A stretch of DNA of 27,039 nucleotides from JASMTM01 sp964441735 (GCA_964441735.1 CAYTVB010000023.1:1-27039), one strand, 5' to 3'; shown: positions 1 to 9,614, numbered from the stretch's first letter. Numbers and translations: made by a program. Notes: generated by a model not told the origin, from the letters alone.

Positions 1-83
1 AGTTTTTCCAGTAATTCTTCTTCTGATATAAGAGTTACAATGTTCCTCTTCAGAGCAGAGTACTGATCTCCCCCAGACTGCAA
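1..83 (-). CDS. tyrS: Tyrosyl-tRNA synthetase, N-terminal fragment (runs off window start)
   Basis: Only the first 27 codons lie in the window. Read from a TTG start at 83-81, the peptide contains ALKRNIVTLISEEELLEK, which matches from memory the N-terminus of Thermotoga tyrosyl-tRNA synthetase (LKRN-V--LISEEELL). TyrRS charges tRNA-Tyr in the cytoplasm. The start is fixed by an AGGAGG at 95-90, six bases before the TTG. That ribosome site overlaps the TAG stop of secG (96-94), so the two genes are probably translationally coupled and share the secG promoter. The HIGH-type signature and the rest of the enzyme are outside the window. No other family was considered likely, but only 27 residues can be judged. 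Confidence 0.8.
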   Translation of the reverse strand, partial: MQSGGDQYSALKRNIVTLISEEELLEK

Positions 84-93
84 ATAAATCCTC

Positions 94-345
94 CTAACCC
101 TTCATAAGGTTTGACATAATAACGCTTAATAAAATACCATTCACGACAAAAGCTACTGCAAGGGCAACGGTAATCTTGCCCATGGTATCAAGACCCTTTT
201 TTCTACCAAACATTGTGTGGCTTGCACCTCCACCAAAGCCTGCTCCCAATTCAGAAGCCTTTGACATCTGATTGAAAACTACAACAGTTAGAGCAACACT
301 AATTATTACGTGGAGCACAACCAAAACATATGAAAGTATAACCAT
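94..345 (-). CDS. secG: Preprotein translocase subunit SecG
   Basis: An 83-aa membrane protein with the SecG layout: TM1 at residues 3-25, a glycine-rich loop with GAGFGGGASHTMFGRKKG at about 34-51, and TM2 at about 58-78. SecG is the small accessory subunit of the SecYEG channel and assists SecA-driven export across the inner membrane. The frame is open upstream to 579, but an AGGAGGGAA about five bases before ATG 345 and a promoter just upstream set the start here. It is followed directly by tyrS. Export capacity is relevant to the large secreted proteins encoded downstream on the other strand, but that link is only inference. Confidence 0.93.
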   Translation of the reverse strand: MVILSYVLVVLHVIISVALTVVVFNQMSKASELGAGFGGGASHTMFGRKKGLDTMGKITVALAVAFVVNGILLSVIMSNLMKG

Positions 346-382
346 GACTATTCCCTCCTGAGTGCATGAACATTCTTTTCGT

Positions 383-411
383 ATTATACTATATGTAAAT
401 AACACTGGCAA
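383..411 (-). promoter_or_regulatory. Promoter for secG-tyrS
   Basis: On the minus strand TTGCCA (411-406) is followed after exactly 17 bases by a perfect TATAAT (388-383). This is a near-consensus sigma-A-type promoter. The expected transcript start is near 376, giving a leader of about 30 nt before secG. Confidence 0.75.
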
Positions 412-436
412 ATAGTCAAACATATGGGGGTATTTT

Positions 437-2176
437 GTGGAAAAAGAAAATGTACTGGTGTATTTACCCTTAAAACCTGAAAAGGCAAAAATGCAAAACC
501 TTCCTGTAAAGCTTCCTGTTCGTATTGAGGATTTTCCTTCAATCATTGACAGAGATAGAATTGATCCTGAAATAATCATAAGGGGACTTGAAGCTCAATA
601 TAAAGTAACAAAAAAAGATGGATATTATTCCTCATACCTTGTATTTCATTATTTTGAGGCGTTTAAGAGAGCACTAAATAAAGGTGAATACGAAGAAGCC
701 GAAACATGGCTGAACAAAGCTAAAGAGATACACCTGGATTACCGATATTACTTCTATCTAGGTATTCTATTAAAAAACTTGAATGATTTAGATTCATCTG
801 AACTTAATTTGAGGAAATCAACAGGAATGAACCCGAAATTTGTTCCAGGTTATTATGAACTTGGTAATGTACTTTATTTGAAAAATGAATATGAAGAAGC
901 TGCAGAATTTTATTTCAAAGCCATAGAATTATCCGACGGCGAGTTTCATTTACCTTACATTGGTATTGTAGATTCATATATTGCTTCTGGCTTAGTTGAA
1001 CCTGCACTTGAAATTTTAGACAAGATTCCACATTCTTCTCCAGTTATTACAGATGCATTATTAAGAAAAGGTGTTTTACTCAATGAAAAACAGCACTATA
1101 AACAAGCCGAAGAAGTTTTCACAAAGGGAATCAGGAGAGAAAAGCGCTGGGAATTATTTTATAACAGGGCTTTTTCAAGAATGAGATTGGGAAAGTTGAA
1201 AGAATCACAAACGGACCTAAAGAAAGCAAAGGAATTAAATAACGAGGGTTACTTTATACTCTATGATCTTGCACTACTACACAAAAAAAGAGGCTTCATT
1301 GAAGATGCCATAAAACTGTTAAATGAATATTTAAATAACCAGAATGATGAGAAAGGTTATTTTGCTCTCAGTGAATGTTATAGACTCACCAGCAATTTTG
1401 AAAAATCTAAACAAATACTGACTTACTTACCCGAAGAAAAAGCAAACGATTTAATTAACAGAATAGAAGTGTATGAGAATATTCATAAAAGAAAAGAAAT
1501 AATTGAGCCGATAGATTCAATTGATCCTGTTCTCACATCGTTAGAAATTAGTTATTTGAATGGCTTGATGGATAAAGCATTGGGAAAAGCACTTGAATGT
1601 TATAAAAATATTGAAGAAAATGCAATAACAGACGAAGGTATTGACTATGAAGTTTTGCTAAAGTCTTTGTCACAGTACACTGAATCTGAAAGGATCATTA
1701 AAATCAATCAGGGCATCGAATCTGAAACTGTAAATATTGATATGGACCATATTGAATTGTTTATGAAATATCTGCTATTAAACAAAAGAAAATTTTCATC
1801 TTCCGAGTTGTTGAGCTATAGATTTTCCTTTCTTGTTTCCGGAAATGGAAAAGCAGTTGCAATTTGTAGAATGATATTTAAATTGTTTTTGAGAGCAGTT
1901 TCTGGCGAAACATTTGAAAGTGAATTGTTAATAGAGGATTTTGAAGAACTCAAAGATCTCTCCTTTGCTCTATATAAATATGTTGTAGATAATTTAGTAA
2001 AAAAACCCCAGGATATTTATGATTTAATCGACAATGATTTTAAAGAACCCGAAGATCTTATTATAACGTTGATAAGAGCTATTCAAAATGATGCTTTGAT
2101 TGATTTTAAAGATCAACATAAAATTTTTTGCACATTTTATAAAATAATAGATACGACAAAAGGAGGATTAAAATGA
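437..2176 (+). CDS. Cytoplasmic TPR-repeat protein, function unknown
   Basis: A 579-aa protein with no signal peptide or membrane segment. At least seven tetratricopeptide-type helical pairs are visible between about residues 70 and 340, for example YYELGNVLYLKNEYEEAAEF at 139-158 and the repeats around 208-272. The C-terminal 240 residues are helical but not clearly TPR. TPR arrays are protein-docking scaffolds, and no enzymatic motif is seen. The start is GTG 437, preceded by GGGGG (426-430) with six bases between; the next in-frame Met is M19. It is divergent from secG and overlaps the next small gene by four bases. A specific partner cannot be named. The nearby exported VWA operon is transcribed in the same direction but has its own promoter. 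Confidence 0.85.
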   Translation: MEKENVLVYLPLKPEKAKMQNLPVKLPVRIEDFPSIIDRDRIDPEIIIRGLEAQYKVTKKDGYYSSYLVFHYFEAFKRALNKGEYEEAETWLNKAKEIHLDYRYYFYLGILLKNLNDLDSSELNLRKSTGMNPKFVPGYYELGNVLYLKNEYEEAAEFYFKAIELSDGEFHLPYIGIVDSYIASGLVEPALEILDKIPHSSPVITDALLRKGVLLNEKQHYKQAEEVFTKGIRREKRWELFYNRAFSRMRLGKLKESQTDLKKAKELNNEGYFILYDLALLHKKRGFIEDAIKLLNEYLNNQNDEKGYFALSECYRLTSNFEKSKQILTYLPEEKANDLINRIEVYENIHKRKEIIEPIDSIDPVLTSLEISYLNGLMDKALGKALECYKNIEENAITDEGIDYEVLLKSLSQYTESERIIKINQGIESETVNIDMDHIELFMKYLLLNKRKFSSSELLSYRFSFLVSGNGKAVAICRMIFKLFLRAVSGETFESELLIEDFEELKDLSFALYKYVVDNLVKKPQDIYDLIDNDFKEPEDLIITLIRAIQNDALIDFKDQHKIFCTFYKIIDTTKGGLK

Positions 2177-2439
2177 ATAAAGACGAAATTCAGAAAAAAT
2201 TAGAAAAAATAATCGAAAAAATCGAGAGTGAAAATATGAACGAAAAACAGGCATTACAAGAAATAGAAAGAAATTTTTCTGGAGAAGAAAAAGAAGCTCT
2301 TATGGAAGTTCTTGGAATATTTTTTGGTGAAGTATCTTCAATGACCGAAAATCCTAAAGAATATTTTTTCAATAGCGAAGGAGAAAAGAAATTACAGGAA
2401 AAACTTTCTGAGAACAATGAAAAAACTGATGAAGAATAA
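2173..2439 (+). CDS. Small acidic coiled-coil protein, unknown
   Basis: An 88-aa protein rich in Glu and Lys. A strongly amphipathic helix covers about residues 3-35, and the tail after about residue 65 is charged and probably disordered. The ATG overlaps the TGA of the TPR gene (ATGA), and an AGGAGG at 2161-2166 sits six bases before the ATG, so translation is coupled and expression real. A small partner or chaperone-like subunit for the TPR protein is a natural guess, but nothing in the sequence proves it. I recognise no family. Confidence 0.8.
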   Translation: MNKDEIQKKLEKIIEKIESENMNEKQALQEIERNFSGEEKEALMEVLGIFFGEVSSMTENPKEYFFNSEGEKKLQEKLSENNEKTDEE

Positions 2440-2505
2440 TTTACCAGTACCTATAATAGAATGGATATTAAATAAATAAAATCAGGCAGCTTTCTTGTAT
2501 AGTTA

Positions 2506-2532
2506 TTGACAGCTAAAGTGCTAAAATATAAT
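2506..2532 (+). promoter_or_regulatory. Promoter of the VWA/PEGA envelope operon
   Basis: A perfect TTGACA (2506-2511) and a perfect TATAAT (2527-2532) are separated by 15 bases, shorter than the usual 17. Transcription would begin near 2539 and leave a leader of about 180 nt before the first gene at 2719. No terminator was found between the upstream TPR pair and this promoter. Confidence 0.65.
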
Positions 2533-2622
2533 TAACACCATAAACCTAAATAAAAGTAATATCTAACATTATGAGAATTACTAATAATAAATACTATTTT
2601 GGAAATACAGTAAGCTATTTTA

Positions 2623-2661
2623 GCGCATAATGAAGTTTTTGTAACCTATCACAAAAAGCGC
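2623..2661 (+). promoter_or_regulatory. Possible leader hairpin or operator before the VWA operon
   Basis: TTTTTGT (2636-2642) is complementary to ACAAAAA (2651-2657) across an 8-base loop. An outer GCGC (2623-2626) can pair with GCGC (2658-2661), leaving a one-sided internal loop. It lies inside the predicted 5' leader of the operon. It has no following T-run, so it is not an intrinsic terminator. It could be a leader RNA structure or a DNA operator. The arms are AT-rich, so chance is possible. Confidence 0.3.
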
Positions 2662-2718
2662 GATCACTAATTTCTAGTTAAACCACACAAAAGTCGCATT
2701 TCTAAAGGGGGAGATCCA

Positions 2719-5700
2719 ATGCGAAAGTTGTTTTTTATGCTTTTCATTATTGCAATCACTACAGCAATTTTTTCGTATGGAACAATTAATATTGATAGTA
2801 ATCCTACAGACGCTATGGTGTATATAGATGGAAATAGACTGGGATATACTCCTTTTTCGTATGATGTCGTTTCCGGTTATCACAGGGTAGCAGTTCAACT
2901 TAAGGGGTTTGAACCTTTTGAAACATATATATACATAGAGGATAACGAAGAAAAAGAACTCACTGTGATTTTGCAGGTAAGAAAAGACCTTGCTTTAAGC
3001 ATTGGAAACATAATATTCGGTCTTACAATAAACAGTTCTGAAACTGAAAGCTGGTTTTTCGAAAACGCTGAAATGATTTTAAAGGAAACAGTTGATAATT
3101 TAGGACTAAAATCTAAAATTGTAAACGGTAAATCCCTCGAAAAAGAAAAACTTGAAGATTTCAACTACTATGTCGATGTAGTATTGAATATCTCTGAAGC
3201 TTCCCCTTCAGGACATAATTTAAATTTAAAAATAGATAGTTTTACTGCTGAAAATATTGAAAATAGCTTTTTTCACAGTGAAACTACTTTTAATGTAAAA
3301 GCTACAAGACAGGATTTTGGAGAAGCACTTTTAAATAAATTGGAAGGTAGCATTGCAAAAATTAGTTATGAACTGGTCAAGAAAGTATATTCCGAGCTTC
3401 GTGGAAATATAGAATTCTATAGTGTTGATATCACACAATTTCCAGTAATATCGGTAATCTTTCGTCCACTTGATGAAGAAGGAATACCACTTTCGATCGA
3501 TGAGATCGAGAGAAGTAATTTTACGGTTGTGCAAAATGGAAAGGACATCATTCCTGAAAGTGTGCGACAGATTGCAAGGGAACTTAAAATAAATTTTATG
3601 ATTGCCCTTGACAGAAGCGGAAGTATGATACCAGTAATGGACCAAGCAAAAAATGCCACAAAAGAATTCATTGGATTACTTCCCGAGAATAGTGAAACTG
3701 CATTAATGGCATTTGATACGGAGATAGACGTTCTTAAAAACTTTACGTCTGACAGAGATGAATTATCTGCAGCCATAGATAGAATCAAAGCGGAGGGATC
3801 CACTCCTCTCTACGATACTGTTGTTGAAGCTATAAACATTCTCTCTTCACGGGAAGAATTAAAGTTCCTTGTGCTTATTACAGACGGTGTCGATGCAAAC
3901 TATTCTGATACTGCCTTTGGAAGCAAAAACAAGTTATCTGATGCAATTAGGTTGGCAAGAGAGAAAGGTATTCCAGTACTAACAATTGGTATTGGTACTG
4001 AGATAGACGAATTCAGTCTTGGAACATTAGCACTTTCCACCGGTGGTGTTTTCTTAAGTTCCCCTACAATAGATGAGCTTAAAACATCTTTCGAAAAACT
4101 GCTTGAATTGTTCAGGAGTTCTTATGTTCTAAGATATAAATATATTGATGATAGAAATCCTACTCTTACTGTTGATACACCCGAAAGGATACTGAAAGGG
4201 AAATTCATTGTTCCTATTGATTATATAGATCTTGAGCTATCATTTCCGGACTCGATTGTAACCGGACAAACATTTCCAGTAAAAATCACTTCAAAAGCAA
4301 CAATGACAGAACCACTGGAAATAAAACTTTCTGTAGTAGATGATGAGAATAATGTCTTATTTAGCAAGAAAGAACCTTTTAAAGATCATTCTACAATAAG
4401 GTTAACCTTACAGGAACCCGGTGAGTTTTTCATCGAACTACAGGCTATAGACTTTTTCGAAAGAAAATCAATAACTGTATGCTCTCTTGAAACAATCATT
4501 GAAGAGTTAGTTAACGATAAGAAATACGTTGAGGCTGTAGATTTTATAAAAGAATACATGAAAAATGCAAATTATCCAAATTCATTAATTCCATATTTGC
4601 TGGAAAAGCTTGCTGAAAATCAGTTTAGAGCAGCACTGATAGAGGGTTCTTTATCAAGACTCGATGATTTTATCCAGATAAGTAACGAATATGGAACGGA
4701 CTTAAAAAAGCCCGCAAATACTTACTATGAAATCATTGCTAATTATTATCTTGACCAAATGGATAACGCGCATAAAAAACTTGAAGAAACAACATTTGAT
4801 CAGGAAAAACGAATATCCATAATAAATTCCCTTTTTGTTATTAAAGAAAATCCTGAAAAAGCACTTGACATTATTCAGGATGTCGCCATTAATACATTCG
4901 GTCCCTTTGCTTCACGAATATACATTGAAGCATTATTATCTCTTGGAAAAGATGAAATGGTAACAGTGTTTTGCGAAGAACTAATTGATTCAAAAGTTGA
5001 TGACCCGTTATTATTAAGCAGCATCTTCGTTGGAGGTTTTTATACAGGAAATATTAATCTGTTGGAAAAAGTAATAAGTTTGATAGAACCCTACGAAGCA
5101 CTTAAACCATTGAAAACATTCTGGAATTACAATAAATTGAATTTAAGTGGAGATTTGTCTGAAGCAAATAGAGTGCTGGAAAATGCTACCATTTATCCCA
5201 ATATTGTCAAAGCAAAAACAATACACTCAAGTATTACCGGACTTGATGATTTGCTTGAAGAACTAAAAGGTATTGACCCGGTCGATGCGAGATTCCTTTC
5301 CTTACTTGACAAACCTTCTTTGCAGGCAACGTTATCCCTTGAAATACCTGTAAAATTACCTTACATTACGAAAGTTCAACAAGACATTCCTGTAAGAGGA
5401 AGAAGTAACCTCTTAGTATTCACACCATTCCTTCTGGAACGTAACAAAATGAAGATGTACATTGATCCATTTACTATTTTCTTTAGAGGCTACGATTTGC
5501 ACACACCAAAACAGGGTAAGCATTCCGCAAAGCTAAATATAGTTAATTTTGAGGGTTCTAAAATCGCAGAACTACCTATCGAGATTATATTCGATAAAGT
5601 TGCACCTACTATAAAAATAGACAGATTCTTCTACACTTCACGAAACACGGTAACCTTTGAAGCGGAAATAGATGATGACACTGAAATAGAAAATGTTTAC

Positions 5701-7785
5701 CTTGATGGGGAAGAAGCCAAATACGATCTTATTGATGGAAAATACAATATTACTTATGAACTTGATAGAAAAACACAATCCTTAACATTAACAGCTGAGG
5801 ACATCGCTGGAAACATTACAAGCGAAAAAATATATATCATTTATGATATAAATTCACCAGAAATCAGTATTAAAGGCAGATCGCTTACAGGAGAAAGTCA
5901 GGTGAAACTCGTTATAAATGCCTTTGATGATACGGGATTACAATACATTTTCATTCAGGATGAAAAATACAATGTTGATGGCAAGAAAACATTTGAAGAT
6001 TCTATTAATGTGGATCTTGAAAAAGATGAAAGCAAGACTATTAAAGTGGAAGCTGTTGATCTTGCAGGAAATTCTTCATCTAGAGTTTTTACCGTTGAGC
6101 AGGATAATGAACCTCCTGAAGTCGAAATAATTCTGGACAGTCAGATCATCTATGATTTAGCAGAAATAACAGTTGCGGCAACTGATATAAGTGGTATAGC
6201 AAGAATAACTGTTGGAGAAATCACGCGTGAATTTGATAATCCAAACAGTCTAAAAGAAACCTTTAGTTTCAGTTTGAAGGAATCTCAAGATATAATTATC
6301 GAGGTGGAAGATGGTTCTGGAAATATTAATGAACATTCACGATATCTTTACGTAGATAAAATGAGTCCTTCAATTGAGCCAGAATTAATATATGATGATC
6401 TCTCTGTTAAATCTATAATGATAAACTTCAACGATGATTCTGGACTAAAATACCTTCAGTTGGGCGACAGAATTTACAAGCTGGCTGGTGAGAGAGAGAA
6501 ATCCATTTCAATAACAGCAAACGAGCTAGCAGAACCCATAACATTGGCTGCTATTGACATTGCTGGAAGGAAAACAGAAGAAACACTTAAGTGGCTTAAC
6601 ATAAAACTTGATAGAGAATTTGAAAGCACAGTGGGAACAGAAAGGATTACGCTAAGTGGAACTGTGGAAGGTCCAGAAGTTGAGAATGGTGTAGCTGAAA
6701 TTACAATTGGTGAAACATCGTATTCAGTTCATGTAAGTGATAATAAATTCAGTCAGAATATAATTTTAGAAAAAGGTAATAATAAAATATATATTACTGT
6801 TAAATCTAAAAAAGGTATTGGTGGATTAACAGCAGAAACAAATTATATCACCGGTGAACCCGCTTTGAAAATAACACTTTCATGGTCAGCTATGGGTGCG
6901 GATCTTGATTTGTATGTGAGAGAACCCGGTGGTGTGGTTGTTAATTTTAATAACAGAAGCAACAGTGGTTATCTAACAAATGATGAACGCATCTATCAGA
7001 ATAAACCACATAAAGTGGAAGAGTATATTTTAAGATACGGGGAAGAACACATACCACCGGACGAAAAGTATGAAATAAAAGTACATTATTTCGATGCTAA
7101 AAAATATAGCAAACCCGTGCTTTTCAAACTTGACGTCGAAGGTTACGGTATTTCTTTTGAGAAAACAGCAACATTGACTTATTTCGATCCATATAATAGC
7201 GAATGGCTTGATGATGGTATCGACTGGTATGATGCAGGTTATGTTTCTCTAAAACTACCTGACAGAGAAATGCCTGAAATAGCTGCAAATTTAGAAGAGG
7301 AGTTACTCTCAAACGAAAATATTATTAACTACACAATAACTGCTTCTGATAATAAAGGACTCGATAGAATCATAACCAACACAGATTTTTGGGGAGTTAC
7401 TGAACAGGAATACAGATTCTATGGGAAGAAAAATGTAACCTTCTCTGAAAAGAGATTTTTCCCTGAAGGTGAATCATTACTATACGTAAAAGCTGTTGAC
7501 ATTTATGGGCTCACCAGCGACCTTGTTTACAATATATTTGTAGACACAATCTCACCAGAGATTTCTGCAGAAGTTAATCAAATAGATGGTAATAAAGTCA
7601 AATTGTTACTGGAAATTTCCGATAATCACAAGCTTGATTGGATAAAAATTGATTCCTATAAAATTGATGCAAGTGATTATAAAGAATTTGAAGTTGAACG
7701 AATATTTAGAGAACATAAAGGCGAAGTCCATATAACTGTTCAGGATATTGCGGGGAATTTTTCTGAGAAAATACTCAGGTGGTGA
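2719..7785 (+). CDS. Giant exported PEGA-VWA-Ig-repeat protein
   Basis: A 1688-aa protein. Residues 1-20 form a signal peptide with no lipobox. A PEGA domain follows at about 22-85 (SNPTDAMVYIDG, LGYTPF). The shared 'FPVISV...VQNGK' module is at about 240-280. A VWA domain covers about 292-470 with an intact MIDAS: D298-S300-S302 in DRSGSM, T362, and D389 in TDGVD. Residues about 590-870 look like a helical TPR-type solenoid. Four Ig-like repeats of about 84 residues follow, each ending in a (A/V)xDxxG(N/R) motif near residues 1026, 1111, 1196 and 1278. A DUF2135-like beta domain with DLDLYV sits at 1395-1400, and two more Ig-like repeats reach the C-terminus. There is no TM or sorting anchor at the end, so it is probably periplasmic or held by partners. 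The start is ATG 2719 behind AAAGGGGGAG. It is the first gene of the operon. Confidence 0.9.
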   Translation: MRKLFFMLFIIAITTAIFSYGTINIDSNPTDAMVYIDGNRLGYTPFSYDVVSGYHRVAVQLKGFEPFETYIYIEDNEEKELTVILQVRKDLALSIGNIIFGLTINSSETESWFFENAEMILKETVDNLGLKSKIVNGKSLEKEKLEDFNYYVDVVLNISEASPSGHNLNLKIDSFTAENIENSFFHSETTFNVKATRQDFGEALLNKLEGSIAKISYELVKKVYSELRGNIEFYSVDITQFPVISVIFRPLDEEGIPLSIDEIERSNFTVVQNGKDIIPESVRQIARELKINFMIALDRSGSMIPVMDQAKNATKEFIGLLPENSETALMAFDTEIDVLKNFTSDRDELSAAIDRIKAEGSTPLYDTVVEAINILSSREELKFLVLITDGVDANYSDTAFGSKNKLSDAIRLAREKGIPVLTIGIGTEIDEFSLGTLALSTGGVFLSSPTIDELKTSFEKLLELFRSSYVLRYKYIDDRNPTLTVDTPERILKGKFIVPIDYIDLELSFPDSIVTGQTFPVKITSKATMTEPLEIKLSVVDDENNVLFSKKEPFKDHSTIRLTLQEPGEFFIELQAIDFFERKSITVCSLETIIEELVNDKKYVEAVDFIKEYMKNANYPNSLIPYLLEKLAENQFRAALIEGSLSRLDDFIQISNEYGTDLKKPANTYYEIIANYYLDQMDNAHKKLEETTFDQEKRISIINSLFVIKENPEKALDIIQDVAINTFGPFASRIYIEALLSLGKDEMVTVFCEELIDSKVDDPLLLSSIFVGGFYTGNINLLEKVISLIEPYEALKPLKTFWNYNKLNLSGDLSEANRVLENATIYPNIVKAKTIHSSITGLDDLLEELKGIDPVDARFLSLLDKPSLQATLSLEIPVKLPYITKVQQDIPVRGRSNLLVFTPFLLERNKMKMYIDPFTIFFRGYDLHTPKQGKHSAKLNIVNFEGSKIAELPIEIIFDKVAPTIKIDRFFYTSRNTVTFEAEIDDDTEIENVYLDGEEAKYDLIDGKYNITYELDRKTQSLTLTAEDIAGNITSEKIYIIYDINSPEISIKGRSLTGESQVKLVINAFDDTGLQYIFIQDEKYNVDGKKTFEDSINVDLEKDESKTIKVEAVDLAGNSSSRVFTVEQDNEPPEVEIILDSQIIYDLAEITVAATDISGIARITVGEITREFDNPNSLKETFSFSLKESQDIIIEVEDGSGNINEHSRYLYVDKMSPSIEPELIYDDLSVKSIMINFNDDSGLKYLQLGDRIYKLAGEREKSISITANELAEPITLAAIDIAGRKTEETLKWLNIKLDREFESTVGTERITLSGTVEGPEVENGVAEITIGETSYSVHVSDNKFSQNIILEKGNNKIYITVKSKKGIGGLTAETNYITGEPALKITLSWSAMGADLDLYVREPGGVVVNFNNRSNSGYLTNDERIYQNKPHKVEEYILRYGEEHIPPDEKYEIKVHYFDAKKYSKPVLFKLDVEGYGISFEKTATLTYFDPYNSEWLDDGIDWYDAGYVSLKLPDREMPEIAANLEEELLSNENIINYTITASDNKGLDRIITNTDFWGVTEQEYRFYGKKNVTFSEKRFFPEGESLLYVKAVDIYGLTSDLVYNIFVDTISPEISAEVNQIDGNKVKLLLEISDNHKLDWIKIDSYKIDASDYKEFEVERIFREHKGEVHITVQDIAGNFSEKILRW

Positions 7786-7790
7786 ATTTC

Positions 7791-9602
7791 ATGAAAAGAA
7801 TGCTGATTTTGTTTTTTTTAGTTATTACTTTATCTTTGTATGGCCAGATAACTGGAATTGATCTAAATCGCTATCCGGTAATCAAATTTTATTTTACAGC
7901 TGACGCTACCATAGCTGAAATTACTGAAGATGGTAATGAAGTTGATTATTCCTTAAACAGAACCCCCAAAGGTTTTGTTTCAGACCTCGATCTGGTTTTC
8001 TTAATCGATCAATCCGGAAGCATGAGAAATTATATCAACCAACTGGACACAACAATTAAAGAACTCACACAAACTTACTCTGAGCGTGGTGTCAATGTTC
8101 GCTATGCTTTAATTAGTTTTACCGATCATATAAATAAATTCCATAAATTTACAGATAACCCAAACATTTTTTTGGATTGGATAGGTAGTATTATACCCTT
8201 CGGTGGTGGAGATGATAATGAAAACTCTTTGGAGGCAATATATGAAGCTTTAAACCTGAATTTTGATAGCAGAGCCAGGAAAATAATTTGTCTAATTACA
8301 AATGCACCACCACATCATAGCGCAAACAGTTCTCTAACTTCTCAATCAATCACCAGTATAAAAAATGAATTAAATGGTAAGGGAATAGAACTGGTACTTT
8401 GTGTACCAAAACATGAAGATTTTATAGATCTGGCTTCTGAAACCGAAAGTTCTTTTTACAACATATTTGCTCTTGATGGCCTGGTTAATGCAATCAAATA
8501 TCTTGAAGAAACATTTTTTAAGACATACTATGTTGAATACAGAACACCATTTATGGATTACGACAGACAACATTCCATTAAGGTAAAAACTGTTACAGAC
8601 AATGAGTACACCGGGGAATATATATCCCCTGAATGGGATAATTCGCCACCTTCTATTAACAGCATTTCATGTGTTCCTCCATTTATATATTTAGGAGAAA
8701 GTGTTTCTGTAACAGCAGAAGCAAATGATAAAGATGGAGACACACTGAAATATTCCTGGAAATTAAATGGGAAATTATTAGAAAATACATCATCATCATT
8801 AACGTTAACACCCGAATCCACAGGTTCATATGAAGTGATCTGTGCAGTTTCTGACGGAAAAACATATACTACCGGAAGAGCAGGATTCAAGGTAGAAAAG
8901 AAAGATGAACCTGTGATAATTGAAAAAGAGGTAGAAGTTGAAAAAATCATTGGTAAAGAAACATCAGAAGTAGATAGTTATGAACTGGATATTCTAGAGA
9001 AAAAGTTTGACATAAGAATAACAGCCTCTCTTAATGTTGATAATACAGTAGTACTTGGTACCTCTGAAACTGATGGTGGAGAGTTAATTTTTATTAAAGA
9101 TAACGAAATTGAATGGTCCGTAAGCCCTGGTAAATCAGATATATACTGGCCAGGAAGGAATTTTAAAGTTGATTTTATTAAGTCCGGAGATATCGATGAT
9201 GACAACAAGAGTGAAATAATCGCTGTATTGAACCATGTCCCATGGTTTCCGGCAATGATAGTATCTTTGTCCTTTGATGGGGACATTAAAGGAATATATT
9301 ATCATCCCGGTCATATAAACAATGTTTATGTGCATGATACAAACAATGATGGTATTGATGAAATAATTTTCACTGCAGTTAATTCTCACCTTGAACAGAC
9401 AAGCATTTTTGGTGTTCTAGATGGCAGGAAAATCTTCGGTCAGGCAAGACCTTATAATGGATATGGAGTTAAAAAAGCCCAGGAATTGGTATATAAAGAA
9501 ATTCAAGAACTTGATAAAATCACCAGATTGGAATTTAAGAAAAACGAAGTAATATTGACTGATTTAGATGGACAATCGATAGAACTTTCAGTGAATTGGT
9601 AG
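7791..9602 (+). CDS. Exported VWA protein with Ig/PKD-like and FG-GAP-like domains
   Basis: A 603-aa protein with a signal peptide (residues 1-18, ending SLYG). The shared N-terminal module (YPVIKFYF...EDGNEV) is followed by a VWA domain at about 65-250 with DQSGSM (D73, S75, S77) and GGGDDNE. The last MIDAS loop reads TNAPPH, with N171 where TDAPPH is usual. A PKD/Ig-like domain lies at about 283-365, then an acidic/hydrophobic linker (EKEVEVEKI). The C-terminal beta domain contains two calcium-type loops, DIDDDNKSE and DTNNDGIDE, as in FG-GAP or integrin-like propellers. The start is ATG 7791, eight bases after AGGTGG; two in-frame GTG codons at 7779 and 7782 are inferior. It begins six bases after the upstream stop, so it is in the same operon. 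The C-terminal half resembles that of the next gene. Confidence 0.87.
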   Translation: MKRMLILFFLVITLSLYGQITGIDLNRYPVIKFYFTADATIAEITEDGNEVDYSLNRTPKGFVSDLDLVFLIDQSGSMRNYINQLDTTIKELTQTYSERGVNVRYALISFTDHINKFHKFTDNPNIFLDWIGSIIPFGGGDDNENSLEAIYEALNLNFDSRARKIICLITNAPPHHSANSSLTSQSITSIKNELNGKGIELVLCVPKHEDFIDLASETESSFYNIFALDGLVNAIKYLEETFFKTYYVEYRTPFMDYDRQHSIKVKTVTDNEYTGEYISPEWDNSPPSINSISCVPPFIYLGESVSVTAEANDKDGDTLKYSWKLNGKLLENTSSSLTLTPESTGSYEVICAVSDGKTYTTGRAGFKVEKKDEPVIIEKEVEVEKIIGKETSEVDSYELDILEKKFDIRITASLNVDNTVVLGTSETDGGELIFIKDNEIEWSVSPGKSDIYWPGRNFKVDFIKSGDIDDDNKSEIIAVLNHVPWFPAMIVSLSFDGDIKGIYYHPGHINNVYVHDTNNDGIDEIIFTAVNSHLEQTSIFGVLDGRKIFGQARPYNGYGVKKAQELVYKEIQELDKITRLEFKKNEVILTDLDGQSIELSVNW

Positions 9603-9614
9603 GGGGGAAATAAA

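Noticed and set aside
346..579. 78-residue N-terminal extension of secG in the open frame
   Set aside because: It overlaps the secG promoter and the opposite TPR gene; a strong ribosome site marks ATG 345.
2452..2457. TATAAT just after the small acidic gene
   Set aside because: No -35 box at a suitable distance; the TTGACA/TATAAT pair at 2506-2532 is far better.
2533..2718. A riboswitch in the long leader
   Set aside because: The helices are short and AT-rich and match no riboswitch core I recognise.
2674..3803. Antisense open frames opposite the PEGA/VWA gene
   Set aside because: They have no ribosome sites or domain motifs and mirror the coding strand of a clear gene.
8370..9389. Antisense open frames opposite the 603-aa VWA gene
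   Set aside because: Shadows of a gene with a signal peptide, VWA and repeat motifs; compositions are not protein-like.
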